DNA from: Candidatus Anoxychlamydiales bacterium
GTDB lineage: Bacteria > Chlamydiota > Chlamydiia > Chlamydiales > SM23-39
DNA: 13,449 bases
Assembly: GCA_011064865.1 (NCBI GenBank)
Contig: JAAKFX010000037.1
Span: 1 to 13,449 of the forward strand
Direction of reading: 5' to 3'
The notes below the pieces were generated by a model, which saw nothing but the letters and a program-made list of their open reading frames with translations, did no database searches and was not told the origin of the DNA. Made by a program: the position numbers and the translations under genes. Positions 1-7,276 of this stretch are shown here, piece by piece (position 1 is the first letter of the stretch; each line of letters starts with the position of its first letter).

Positions 1-881
1 TATTAGAAAGTGATGGAGTTATGTTTGATATTGTTCCAGGTGAAAAACTGTCTTTAAAAGATCTTTTACATGGTGCGATAGTGATTTCTGGATGTGATGC
101 TTCTAATGTTGCTGCGGAGAGTTTAGAAGGCTCTATTGAAACGTTTATGCAGAGCTTAAACCTATATATAAAAAAGAGAGGTATTGTAGATACCCACTTG
201 ACAAATCCTCACGGCCTTCATATGCCTGAGCATGTATCTACTGCTATAGATATAGCTAAAATGACAAAACTAGCTATTAAAAATCCAAACTTTTTAAAAA
301 TATTTTCTTGTAAATTTTTTATAAGACCACAGACTAATAAACAAAATAAAAAAGAGATAATAACTAATAATAAATTAATGAAGCCAGGCGAATATTATTA
401 TAAAAATGTTATTGGATCTAAAACAGGGTATCATGCAAAAGCTAAATATAATTTAGTTAGCGTTGCTAAAAAAGATAATCGCACTTTAATAGCTGTTGTT
501 TTGGGTTGTTCTACTACAGATGTTAGATTTGAAGATACTATAAAACTTTTTAACTTAGCATTTTCAGAAAAAAAACAAACTAAAGTTTTGATCGAAAAAG
601 AAAAACTGTTTTTTTCAAAAATAAATGGTGCTGCAAAAATTGTAAAAGCAAGTTTGAAATATGATCTAGATATTGACTACTATCTATCAGAAGAAATGGA
701 TCTCAAAGCTATAGTTGTATATGACGATTTAAAAGCACCCATAAAGATGGGACAAAAAGTTGCAACTATTGAAATTAAAAATAAAGATAATGAAATAATA
801 CAAAAAGCAAATCTTTATGCTAAACAAAGTGTAAGAAGAGTTTTTTTTAGATTTTTAAAAGAGCTTTTTGTAAAGAGCTAA
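1..881 (+). CDS. dacF: D-alanyl-D-alanine carboxypeptidase (penicillin-binding protein, DacF/PBP5 type), 5'-truncated by window edge
   Basis: The frame is open from base 3, so the gene starts outside the window; the ATG at 21 is internal, because the upstream residues (LESDGV) continue the family consensus. Enzymes of peptidase family S11 remove the terminal D-Ala from peptidoglycan stem peptides at the periplasmic face. The N-terminal SxxK nucleophile motif lies upstream and cannot be seen. The second motif reads S-G-C-D-A at 87-101, where the usual form is S-G-N. The K-T-G motif is at 420-428, in the context GSKTG, followed by the usual YNLVSVA strand. From about 620 on a beta-rich PBP5 C-terminal domain follows, ending in a basic and aromatic segment (RRVFFRFLKELF) that could be the amphipathic membrane anchor. 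The gene converges on rsmA and their 3' ends overlap by 27 nt. The family call is firm; dacF rather than another dac symbol rests on chlamydial synteny. Confidence 0.88.
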   Translation, partial: LESDGVMFDIVPGEKLSLKDLLHGAIVISGCDASNVAAESLEGSIETFMQSLNLYIKKRGIVDTHLTNPHGLHMPEHVSTAIDIAKMTKLAIKNPNFLKIFSCKFFIRPQTNKQNKKEIITNNKLMKPGEYYYKNVIGSKTGYHAKAKYNLVSVAKKDNRTLIAVVLGCSTTDVRFEDTIKLFNLAFSEKKQTKVLIEKEKLFFSKINGAAKIVKASLKYDLDIDYYLSEEMDLKAIVVYDDLKAPIKMGQKVATIEIKNKDNEIIQKANLYAKQSVRRVFFRFLKELFVKS

Positions 882-1694
882 AAAATCATTTAAAGATAAA
901 TTTTCAGCTCGTGCATTTCGATTAATATTTAACTTATCTAATATATATAGAAGCTTTTCTTTAGAGATATATGTTTTTATTAAAGATACAAGTTTTTTTC
1001 TTCTTTGGGAAAATCCTTGTTTTACAAAAAGTAAAAACTTTTCAAAAGAAAAATTTGGATCTAAAGTTTTAAAAAAATCATTTTTAATTTTTAGCTCTAT
1101 TATTGCAGAATCTACTTTTGGTTTTGGTAAAAAACAGTTTTTTGAGGCTATTTGTATAATTTTTGCATCAGAGTAAAATTGTACGAATACAGAAAAAAAT
1201 CCATACAGTTTAGTGCTGCTTTTAGCAATAATTTTTTGAGCCACTTCTTTTTGTACCATTAGAGTAATTGAAGAAAAAAGTGAAAAGTTATTTAAAAGCT
1301 TAGTAATAATAGGGGTTGTTAAACTATAAGGAATTGAGCTGATAACTTTTATTTTTTTATCAATTTTTTTTAAATCATTTAGATCTAATTTTAAAAAATC
1401 AATATTTAGAGTTTCAATATTATCTACTCTATAATTTTTTAACTCTTTTGCAAAAATATCATCTTTTTCTATTGCAATTACTTTTTTAGCTTTTTTTGCG
1501 ATCTCAAAAGTTAATATTCCCGCTCCAGCTCCGATCTCTAGGACAATATCATCAGATTGTATATCTGCAGATGAAATCATCTTATCAATGATGTTTTTAT
1601 CTATTAAAAAATTTTGAGACAAAGATTTTTTAAGTTTTATATCTAAAGATGATAAATAACTTATAAGACTGGAGGGTTTATAGAGATTTTTCAT
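855..1694 (-). CDS. rsmA: 16S rRNA (adenine-N6,N6)-dimethyltransferase RsmA/KsgA
   Basis: This cytoplasmic enzyme uses S-adenosylmethionine to dimethylate the two adjacent adenines (A1518/A1519 in E. coli numbering) in the 3' hairpin of 16S rRNA, a late 30S maturation step. The protein has 279 residues, close to the family norm. SQNFLID at residues 26-32 is the family N-terminal signature. The SAM-binding loop EIGAGAG is at 53-59, the acidic E76 that ends the second strand is present, and FLPKPKVDSA at 188-197 and FSQRRKKL at 228-235 are typical. One oddity is motif IV, usually N-L-P-Y, which reads S-I-P-Y at 120-123, so the target-base-binding Asn is Ser. The ATG overlaps the stop of the upstream SurA-like gene by 4 nt (ATGA), suggesting translational coupling. 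Its 3' end runs 27 nt into the convergent carboxypeptidase gene, leaving no separate terminator. Confidence 0.94.
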   Translation of the reverse strand: MKNLYKPSSLISYLSSLDIKLKKSLSQNFLIDKNIIDKMISSADIQSDDIVLEIGAGAGILTFEIAKKAKKVIAIEKDDIFAKELKNYRVDNIETLNIDFLKLDLNDLKKIDKKIKVISSIPYSLTTPIITKLLNNFSLFSSITLMVQKEVAQKIIAKSSTKLYGFFSVFVQFYSDAKIIQIASKNCFLPKPKVDSAIIELKIKNDFFKTLDPNFSFEKFLLFVKQGFSQRRKKLVSLIKTYISKEKLLYILDKLNINRNARAENLSLNDFLALYKKLF

Positions 1695-2737
1695 CTTAAA
1701 GAAAATGGAATAAATTCATTTGAATTTATATAAAATTTCTCTACATGGTATTGAGTTTTTAGTTTTGCGAAATATTTTTCAGCTTCTTGAAGCATGTGTT
1801 TTTCCATAAGATTATTTTTTAGCTCTTGAGCCATCTCATCAAATGTTTTAGTTTCAATGTTTTCTGTGTCTTTTAAATAAAAAATTCTATGAACTTCTTT
1901 GTTATTTATTCTACTTACTTGAGAAGAAATGCCACTGTAAGTGTTTTTTTCAAGCTCTAAAAGTACTTTTCTTTGAGATATCGCTATATCTTTAGAATCT
2001 AACTTATATAGATTAGAGACGCTGATAGAACTATTTTTATAGCTTTTTTCTAAATCTTTTAAATCATTTTCTAAATCTTTAGGATCAATATTTTTTTCTT
2101 TTAATAAAGTATGCGCTTTTTCAGCGAACTTTTTTGCCAATGCTTTATCATCACATCTAATAGATATTACATGATATGATAAAATCTGTTTTGCTGGGTT
2201 CTCTTTTATATATAGTCTATAGGAATTTCGAATAGCTACAGGTGTTACTACTTGATCAGCTTTCGCTTTAACAAAATAGTACATCATTCTTTGTATGATC
2301 ATCTCTTCAGAGAGCATTTTTTGAGCATCTTCATATGAAAGATTGAATTTTTGCAAATTTGACATGATGTTTGGTCCAAATCTATTTTCCATCTCTTCGC
2401 TAAGCTCTGCATCTGTGATTTTAAATTCGCGTTTTTCAGCATCCGCTAAAATAAGCTCATTATTTATAACCTCATCTAATATCTGCTTCCAACCGGTTTG
2501 ATAAAACTGGAATCTTGCTGAATTTGAATCTACAAGATCTGAAAAAGATCTCTCAAATGCTATGTCTAATTTCTTTTTTATATCTAAAGCTGTAATCGCT
2601 TTGCTATCTACCTTTGCAAGCACGGTGTTATTAACGCTGATTTGAGCATTATCCATTTGAGGATTCATAAAATTATTTGCAGATGCAAACGAGAAACAAA
2701 CTAAAAGTGATACTAATATTTTTGTAAAAATTTTCAT
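1691..2737 (-). CDS. Exported SurA-like periplasmic chaperone with degenerate parvulin domain
   Basis: The 348-residue protein begins with a clear signal peptide: basic MKIFTK, a hydrophobic core, then ASA at 18-20 as a likely signal peptidase I site. There is no lipobox cysteine, so it should be soluble in the periplasm. Residues 35-165 resemble a SurA N-terminal chaperone domain (VLAKVDSKAITALDIKKKLD is typical, here 40-59), rich in amphipathic helices. Residues 190-315 hold the outline of a parvulin-type prolyl isomerase domain (SYHVISIR at 193-200, a helix, then a late VHRIFYL strand). The Gly-Gly-x-Leu-Gly core and the C-terminal His-Ile-Ile motif are missing, so isomerase activity is doubtful. 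A role in outer-membrane protein folding is inferred. It lies 88 nt downstream of the RsmB-like gene and overlaps rsmA by 4 nt. A more distant trigger-factor or PpiC-like chaperone is possible. Confidence 0.72.
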   Translation of the reverse strand: MKIFTKILVSLLVCFSFASANNFMNPQMDNAQISVNNTVLAKVDSKAITALDIKKKLDIAFERSFSDLVDSNSARFQFYQTGWKQILDEVINNELILADAEKREFKITDAELSEEMENRFGPNIMSNLQKFNLSYEDAQKMLSEEMIIQRMMYYFVKAKADQVVTPVAIRNSYRLYIKENPAKQILSYHVISIRCDDKALAKKFAEKAHTLLKEKNIDPKDLENDLKDLEKSYKNSSISVSNLYKLDSKDIAISQRKVLLELEKNTYSGISSQVSRINNKEVHRIFYLKDTENIETKTFDEMAQELKNNLMEKHMLQEAEKYFAKLKTQYHVEKFYINSNEFIPFSLR

Positions 2738-2770
2738 TACATTTTTATTGTGATTTTCTTTTCACATATG

Positions 2771-2784
2771 ATAGCAAAAGCTAT
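2771..2784. repeat. Small inverted repeat between the RsmB-like and SurA-like genes
   Basis: ATAGC-AAAA-GCTAT forms a 5-bp stem with a 4-nt loop in the 88-nt gap. It is not followed by a T-run in the direction of transcription (minus strand), so a terminator role is weak. The three leftward genes may still form one transcript. Confidence 0.25.
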
Positions 2785-2825
2785 GATTTTCTTAAAATAA
2801 AACAAATTTTTATTATTAAAGGCTC

Positions 2826-3947
2826 TCAATTACCTAAGATGCAGCCAAAAAAACCATCCATAGAATTTTTCTCAGGAAAAGAGAAAAATTTCTTTTCAAT
2901 TTTTAAATTATATTTGTCTAAAAAGTACTTAATTTGTTTTTCATTTTCATCTGGGAAAATCGAGCAAGTAATATAGATAATTTTGCCATCTTTTTTTAAA
3001 TAAGAAATGGCATCATCAAATATTTGTCTTTGAGTCTTTATTAAATTATCTATTTCTAAAAGTTTAAATTTCCATTTAAGATCTGGATTTCTACGCAATG
3101 TTCCAGAGCCAGAGCACGGAACATCTAATATAATAAAGTCCATTTTTTTATTTAGCTTTTCTAGCTGCAAAGTATTTTTGATCTGAAAATTTTCAATCCC
3201 AGCTCTTTTAAATCTTTTTTTTGCCTCTAATAAAATATGATCTCTTATATCATGAAGATAGATTTGTCCGGTTTTTTGCATTTTATGAGCAAATGCTAGA
3301 GTTTTACCGCCGGATCCTGAGCAATAATCTAAAACATGATCTTTTGGTTTTGGATTAATTAAATCAGCTACTATTTGAGATCCCTCATCTTGAATCTCAA
3401 AAAAACCTTTTTTAAACTCCTCAGATACAAAAAAATTGATTTTTTTCTTAAAAATTATCCCAGAGGATGATTTTTTGCATTTTTCTACTACATATTTTTT
3501 ATTTAAGATCTCAAATAGCTCTTCTCGAGAAATTTTTAAAAGATTTGTTCGAATAGTTGTTGGTGCTACGCTATTTGATACTAAACAAAAATCTATAGCT
3601 TTTTCATGTGTATATGCATTTTTTACCTTTTCAAAATAATCTTTTGGAAAACTTACTCTTATATGGGTAGGAATTTTTTCGTCTTTTAAAAATTTCTTAA
3701 AATCAAAGTTTTTTAACACATCTAATCGCTCTTCAAATGTAATAGGTTTTTTTATACATAAAAAATCTATTAAACCCCTCCATCTAATAAGTTTATATAA
3801 GTTTTCCGAGATCTCTTTGCGATCTTTAGAACCCAAGCTTTTATTGCTTTTAAAATACTTTCTTAAAAAAAGATCTACAGGTAAATTTTTTTTAGAATAT
3901 TCATTTAAAATATTTAGAAGATGATGTTTTCTAAAAGAGACTTTCAT
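2826..3947 (-). CDS. RsmB/Fmu (Sun/NOL1/NOP2 family) rRNA cytosine-C5 methyltransferase
   Basis: The 373-residue protein has a short N-terminal helical region resembling a reduced NusB-like RNA-binding domain (residues 5-60), then a complete Rossmann methyltransferase core. The SAM loop is VLDYCSGSGGKT at 205-216 and the acidic D233 lies at the end of the second strand. Motif IV D-V-P-C-S-G-S-G is at 275-282 with C278, and motif VI T-C-S is at 327-329 with C328, the expected nucleophile. RRNPDLKWK (285-293) and the DGFFGC C-terminus are also typical of the family. E. coli RsmB methylates C967 of 16S rRNA; the same target is inferred here. The protein is shorter than E. coli RsmB (429 aa), mostly N-terminally. 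Chlamydial genomes carry such a gene as fmu near dacF. No Shine-Dalgarno motif is visible ahead of the ATG. Confidence 0.88.
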   Translation of the reverse strand: MKVSFRKHHLLNILNEYSKKNLPVDLFLRKYFKSNKSLGSKDRKEISENLYKLIRWRGLIDFLCIKKPITFEERLDVLKNFDFKKFLKDEKIPTHIRVSFPKDYFEKVKNAYTHEKAIDFCLVSNSVAPTTIRTNLLKISREELFEILNKKYVVEKCKKSSSGIIFKKKINFFVSEEFKKGFFEIQDEGSQIVADLINPKPKDHVLDYCSGSGGKTLAFAHKMQKTGQIYLHDIRDHILLEAKKRFKRAGIENFQIKNTLQLEKLNKKMDFIILDVPCSGSGTLRRNPDLKWKFKLLEIDNLIKTQRQIFDDAISYLKKDGKIIYITCSIFPDENEKQIKYFLDKYNLKIEKKFFSFPEKNSMDGFFGCILGN

Positions 3948-3949
3948 AA

Positions 3950-3963
3950 TTAATTTAAATTAA
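3950..3963. repeat. 14-bp AT-only palindrome in divergent intergenic region
   Basis: TTAATTTAAATTAA is a perfect palindrome 3 bp upstream of the ATG of the leftward RsmB-like gene, inside the 94-bp divergent spacer shared with the DoxX gene. A minus-strand TATAAT (complement of 3975-3980) lies just beyond it and could be the -10 of the leftward genes, but no matching -35 is visible. In DNA this AT-rich the palindrome may be chance; an operator role is speculation. Confidence 0.25.
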
Positions 3964-4041
3964 ATTCGAAAAGTATTATATCTTAATTAAGGGATATTAG
4001 ATATACAAATTTACGCCTTTTTAATTTTGGAGGATTAGCTT

Positions 4042-4554
4042 GTGAAAAGATTTATAGCTTTAATCGGAAGGCTGCTACTTAGCTCTGTTTTTATCTTATC
4101 AGCGGTAAATAAAATTTTTGATTGGCAAAAAACAGAGACCGGACTTATCAATTTATTATGCGATTGGCAAGCCTATGTTAACTTTTTTCCAGCTATGAGT
4201 AAAATGTTTGCCTCTTTAATTTCTTGGGTTCCAGAGATTTTAATCGTTATAACTATATTAGAGGTTATAGCTTCTTTATTAATATTTTTTGGTATCAAAG
4301 AAAAATTTGGAGCCTTTTTATTGATCATATTTTTCATTCCAGCTACATTTTTACTTCATCCTTTTTGGTTTTTAACAGGAGTAAAAAAATCTTTTGAAAC
4401 TATAATGTTCATGAAAAATTTAGCTCTTTTAGGTGCTCTTTTGCTTTTAATGGTCATGGGCTCTAAAATAAAGAAACCACATAGTGATGATGATGATAAT
4501 GAACCAGAAGATAACCCAGATAATGAAAAATCTTTAAAAGTAGATGAAGAATAA
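4042..4554 (+). CDS. DoxX-family integral membrane protein with acidic C-terminal tail
   Basis: The start is GTG at 4042, chosen because a perfect GGAGG lies at 4029-4033, 8 nt upstream. The 170-residue protein has four hydrophobic segments at about 5-24, 62-84, 89-107 and 121-141. The N-terminal stretch GRLLLSSVFILSAVNKIFDW and the later helix pairing match the DoxX/DoxD-like family of small four-helix inner-membrane proteins. The biochemical role of these proteins is poorly defined; some are linked to redox or detoxification functions. After the last helix there is a very acidic tail (residues 149-170, mostly Asp, Glu, Asn), predicted to be cytosolic. The gene overlaps lnt by 11 nt, so the two are probably co-translated. 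No function beyond the family is visible. Confidence 0.72.
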   Translation: MKRFIALIGRLLLSSVFILSAVNKIFDWQKTETGLINLLCDWQAYVNFFPAMSKMFASLISWVPEILIVITILEVIASLLIFFGIKEKFGAFLLIIFFIPATFLLHPFWFLTGVKKSFETIMFMKNLALLGALLLLMVMGSKIKKPHSDDDDNEPEDNPDNEKSLKVDEE

Positions 4555-6190
4555 TTTTTTTCTAAATATTAGTTTTTTTGTTTTAAGTTTTGTTATAGTT
4601 GCTTTTTCTCAGCCTGCCTGGATTGGAGAGCTTGGGATAATAGCCTCTTGTATTGGCTATTTTCTTTTTTGGTATTCAATATATGACATATATAGTACGA
4701 AAGTAAAATGCACTTTATCTTTTATCTGGTTTTTAGCTGTTCAAGCAATTTGGTTATCTTGGTTTACCTCAACTAAATATCAGGGCAAATTAATCTTTAT
4801 CGTTTATGCTTTTATTTTACTTTGGTTTACTTTGCAATTCACTTTTATATCTTATATTTTTTTAAAAGATAAAAAACTTGATTTTTCTAAGATTTTTTTA
4901 GTAGCTTCCATTTGGACAATTTTTGAGTGGTCTAGACTGTTTTTTATGTGCGGCTTTTCTTTTAATCAAGTAGGAATAGCTCTCACTCATCATCATATGG
5001 CAGCTCAATTAGCTTCAATTATAGGAATTTTTGGGCTTAGCTTTTATGTTATTTTAGTAAATTTAACTGCTCTTAAAGCTTTTATAGACAAATCTTTTAA
5101 AGTCGGTATTTTATGGCTTATATTGGCTGCATTCCCTTTTCTCTATGGCTATTTTCATGAAAAAATTTACGAAAAAAAATTTGCTATATCTGATAAATTA
5201 AATGTTTGTTTAGTTCAAACAGCTCTTTTGCCTGAGCAAAAAAACTTAACAAAAAATTATTTCGATAGTTTTATTTCTCCCATGTACCAATGGAAAAGAA
5301 TTATCAATTTTATAAATCAAAAAACCGTAGATGATCTAGATCTAATAGTTTTGCCAGAAGCTGCACTGCCTTTTAGCGCTAATGATCATTTCTACCCTTT
5401 TGAAAAAGTAAAAGATCTTTTTTTAGAAAAGTTCGGAGCTGATATTTTAGATAAACTTCCCGATCTAAAAGAGCCTTTTGCTAGAAAATATGATGATATT
5501 TGGTATGTTTCTAATAGTTACTTTTCAAAAGCTCTGTCTACCATTTATGATTCTGATTTCGCCATAGGACTTGACGATTTTGATCCGAAAATAAATCAAA
5601 GCTACAATGCAGCTTTTTATTTTAGCCCTAAAATTGAAACCTATCAAAGATATGAAAAACAAGTTTTAGTTCCCATGGGTGAATATATCCCATTTGCTTT
5701 TCTAGCTAACATAGCTTTAAAAAAATATGGTATTGCCTCTTCTTTCACCAAAGGCAAAGAGAATAAGATATTTTCCGATAAAAATGCTTTTTCATTTTCC
5801 ATCTGCTATGAAGAGACCTATCCTAACATCATGCGAAAAGCTAAAAATAAAGGCGCTAAATGTTTTGTCAATCTCACCAATGATGCGTATTTTTATAAAT
5901 CCAAACTCTATAAACAACATTTTCATCATGCCAAAATTAGAGCAATAGAAAATGGTATTCCTCTTATCAGATCGTGTAATACAGGAATAACAGCTGGGAT
6001 AGATTCTTTCGGAAGAGTTATTGATGCAGTTTATAAAGAGGATAAAGCCTCTGCTATCTTTATAAGAATTCCTCTATTTTCTTATAAAACTTTTTACTCC
6101 TTTTGGGGGGATTATCTAATCCTCTTTTTTTGCACTGTTTTTATCATATCTCATATCATCAGATCTAAAAGAAAAGATAAGAATATATAA
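4544..6190 (+). CDS. lnt: Apolipoprotein N-acyltransferase
   Basis: Lnt transfers a third acyl chain from phospholipid to the N-terminal cysteine of lipoproteins in the inner membrane, the last step of lipoprotein maturation. The protein has 548 residues. The first about 205 form a multi-helix membrane domain, including EWSRLFFMCGFSFNQVG at 128-144, which corresponds to the family EWLRG...GFPW region. A periplasmic nitrilase-type domain follows. All three catalytic residues are visible: E272 in LPEAALPF, K372 in YEKQVLVPMGEYIPF, and C421 in SICYEE. A last transmembrane helix is at about 519-539. The region between the first two catalytic residues is somewhat long (residues 285-340). The ATG lies inside the end of the DoxX gene with no good Shine-Dalgarno sequence, consistent with translational coupling. 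In chlamydiae lnt (cutE) normally sits directly before lpxC; here another gene intervenes. Confidence 0.94.
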   Translation: MKNNFFLNISFFVLSFVIVAFSQPAWIGELGIIASCIGYFLFWYSIYDIYSTKVKCTLSFIWFLAVQAIWLSWFTSTKYQGKLIFIVYAFILLWFTLQFTFISYIFLKDKKLDFSKIFLVASIWTIFEWSRLFFMCGFSFNQVGIALTHHHMAAQLASIIGIFGLSFYVILVNLTALKAFIDKSFKVGILWLILAAFPFLYGYFHEKIYEKKFAISDKLNVCLVQTALLPEQKNLTKNYFDSFISPMYQWKRIINFINQKTVDDLDLIVLPEAALPFSANDHFYPFEKVKDLFLEKFGADILDKLPDLKEPFARKYDDIWYVSNSYFSKALSTIYDSDFAIGLDDFDPKINQSYNAAFYFSPKIETYQRYEKQVLVPMGEYIPFAFLANIALKKYGIASSFTKGKENKIFSDKNAFSFSICYEETYPNIMRKAKNKGAKCFVNLTNDAYFYKSKLYKQHFHHAKIRAIENGIPLIRSCNTGITAGIDSFGRVIDAVYKEDKASAIFIRIPLFSYKTFYSFWGDYLILFFCTVFIISHIIRSKRKDKNI

Positions 6191-6291
6191 TAATTATTTT
6201 AATTTTCCATTAGGCTTTTTTTTGTGTTAACATGTGAATTATTAAGCATTTAAAGTATTAAAAAACTATTTTTATTTAATTGTATAAATGA

Positions 6292-6300
6292 TGTTATAAT
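6292..6300 (+). promoter_or_regulatory. Candidate extended -10 promoter for the F-box gene
   Basis: TGTTATAAT is a perfect extended -10 element (TGn plus TATAAT), 66 nt before the ATG of the F-box gene. No good -35 is present 17 nt upstream, which is common for extended -10 promoters. It implies separate transcription of the F-box gene from lnt. The rest of the 176-bp spacer is AT-rich, with no clear terminator. Confidence 0.5.
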
Positions 6301-6366
6301 ATTGCGTATTAAACATATTATTTAACATTAAAAATATAATAAACAATTATTAGGAGGATTTAAATT

Positions 6367-7083
6367 ATGGCTACTTCAGTTGATGGAAATAAATTCGATA
6401 TAGTTGGGGGTTTACCTGATGAAATCGCTGTAAAAGTATTAGAAAAACTTAATCCAAATGATTTAGGAAAATGTTCTCAAGTTTGTAGAAGATGGAGAGC
6501 TCTTGCTGATTCTAATGACGTTTGGAAGCAGTTTGTACCAGATTCAGTGCTACAAGATAGAGAAGTAACAAATTATAAAAAATATGTTGTTGAAAGAAGT
6601 ATTTCTGAAGATAAAGTTACTAATGGTATAAAAAGATTCATAAAGAGTATTCAAATTAATGAAATAGGGTTTTTAGAGTTTGGATTTTTACATGAAGAAG
6701 AAGCTAAGCTTGTTATTAGTTACGCAAATATTTTAGAGCGATATAATTCAGATAGAGATGGAGATTTTGTGCCTTGGTTATCTGCAAAATGGAATTTATC
6801 TAGTCCAAATGATTTAAATAGTATAGATCATTGTACAACAAAAAAAGTAAGTAGATTTATTCAAGTAGCTCAATCAAGTGAAAAAACATGTAAAAATATT
6901 AGTATGCCCTTTAATAATCTTTGCAGATATGGTGATCACTTTTTTTTAAACTGTTTAAAAATTGAAGGATCTATTCCTCTTACGGACTCAGAAATACATT
7001 TTTTTCAAAAGGTAATATTTAAGTATGTGATCACTTTATTTAATAAAAAATTAGAAGAAATAAGAGAAATTGTTTTAGAATAA
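6367..7083 (+). CDS. F-box domain protein, predicted host-directed effector
   Basis: The start is ATG 6367, with a perfect GGAGG at 6353-6357 (9-nt spacing). In the 238-residue protein, residues 11-56 are a near-textbook F-box: L-P-D-E-I at 16-20, L-N-P-N-D-L at 28-33, V-C-R-R-W at 39-43 and the late Trp at 53. In eukaryotes this fold binds Skp1 and delivers substrates to SCF ubiquitin ligases. Bacteria have no such system, so F-box proteins in Legionella and amoeba-associated chlamydiae are regarded as secreted effectors. Residues 60-238 should hold the substrate-binding part; no leucine-rich, ankyrin, Kelch or WD repeats are visible and the fold is unrecognised. There is no signal peptide or membrane segment, consistent with type III secretion, though no secretion signal can be proven by eye. 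The gene is inserted between lnt and lpxC, adjacent in Chlamydia. Horizontal acquisition is inferred. Confidence 0.82.
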   Translation: MATSVDGNKFDIVGGLPDEIAVKVLEKLNPNDLGKCSQVCRRWRALADSNDVWKQFVPDSVLQDREVTNYKKYVVERSISEDKVTNGIKRFIKSIQINEIGFLEFGFLHEEEAKLVISYANILERYNSDRDGDFVPWLSAKWNLSSPNDLNSIDHCTTKKVSRFIQVAQSSEKTCKNISMPFNNLCRYGDHFFLNCLKIEGSIPLTDSEIHFFQKVIFKYVITLFNKKLEEIREIVLE

Positions 7084-7161
7084 AAAGATAATTTTTCTAT
7101 TAATAACTTAGAAATATTTTAATCAAAAACTATATCGAATAAATTTTTTCAAATTATCTTT
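7084..7161. repeat. 11-bp perfect inverted repeat (7084-7094 / 7151-7161)
   Basis: AAAGATAATTT immediately after the F-box stop codon is repeated inverted as AAATTATCTTT 56 nt later. It could close a large stem-loop at the 3' end of the F-box mRNA, but there is no T-run after it, so it is not a classical terminator. Chance is possible in AT-rich DNA. Confidence 0.3.
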
Positions 7162-7176
7162 AAATAGAATTATAAA
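7148..7176 (+). promoter_or_regulatory. Candidate sigma70-type promoter for the lpxC-fmt unit
   Basis: TTCAAA (7148-7153) and TATAAA (7171-7176) are separated by 17 nt and match 4/6 and 5/6 of the -35 and -10 consensus. They lie about 100 nt before the lpxC start, downstream of the F-box gene. A transcript from here would cover lpxC, fabZ, lpxA and fmt. The assignment is by eye only. Confidence 0.35.
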
Positions 7177-7276
7177 GATGCATCTCTCTATACAAAAAAA
7201 TCTTCTTGCTCAAAATTTTTCTCTTTATTATGTTTTTATGAAACAACTAGTTCAGCTTTTCACTTAGGAGAAAGCT

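Noticed and set aside
2771..2784. Hairpin as terminator between the RsmB-like and SurA-like genes
   Set aside because: The stem is only 5 bp, with no T-run after it on the transcribed strand.
3436..3639. Plus-strand 67-codon ORF
   Set aside because: It lies wholly antisense to the well-supported RsmB-like gene, has no ribosome binding site, and its product is a low-complexity Phe/Ser-rich peptide typical of AT-rich antisense frames.
5727..5948. Plus-strand 73-codon ORF
   Set aside because: It is an alternative frame inside lnt, across the region coding for the catalytic cysteine; no independent start signal is visible.
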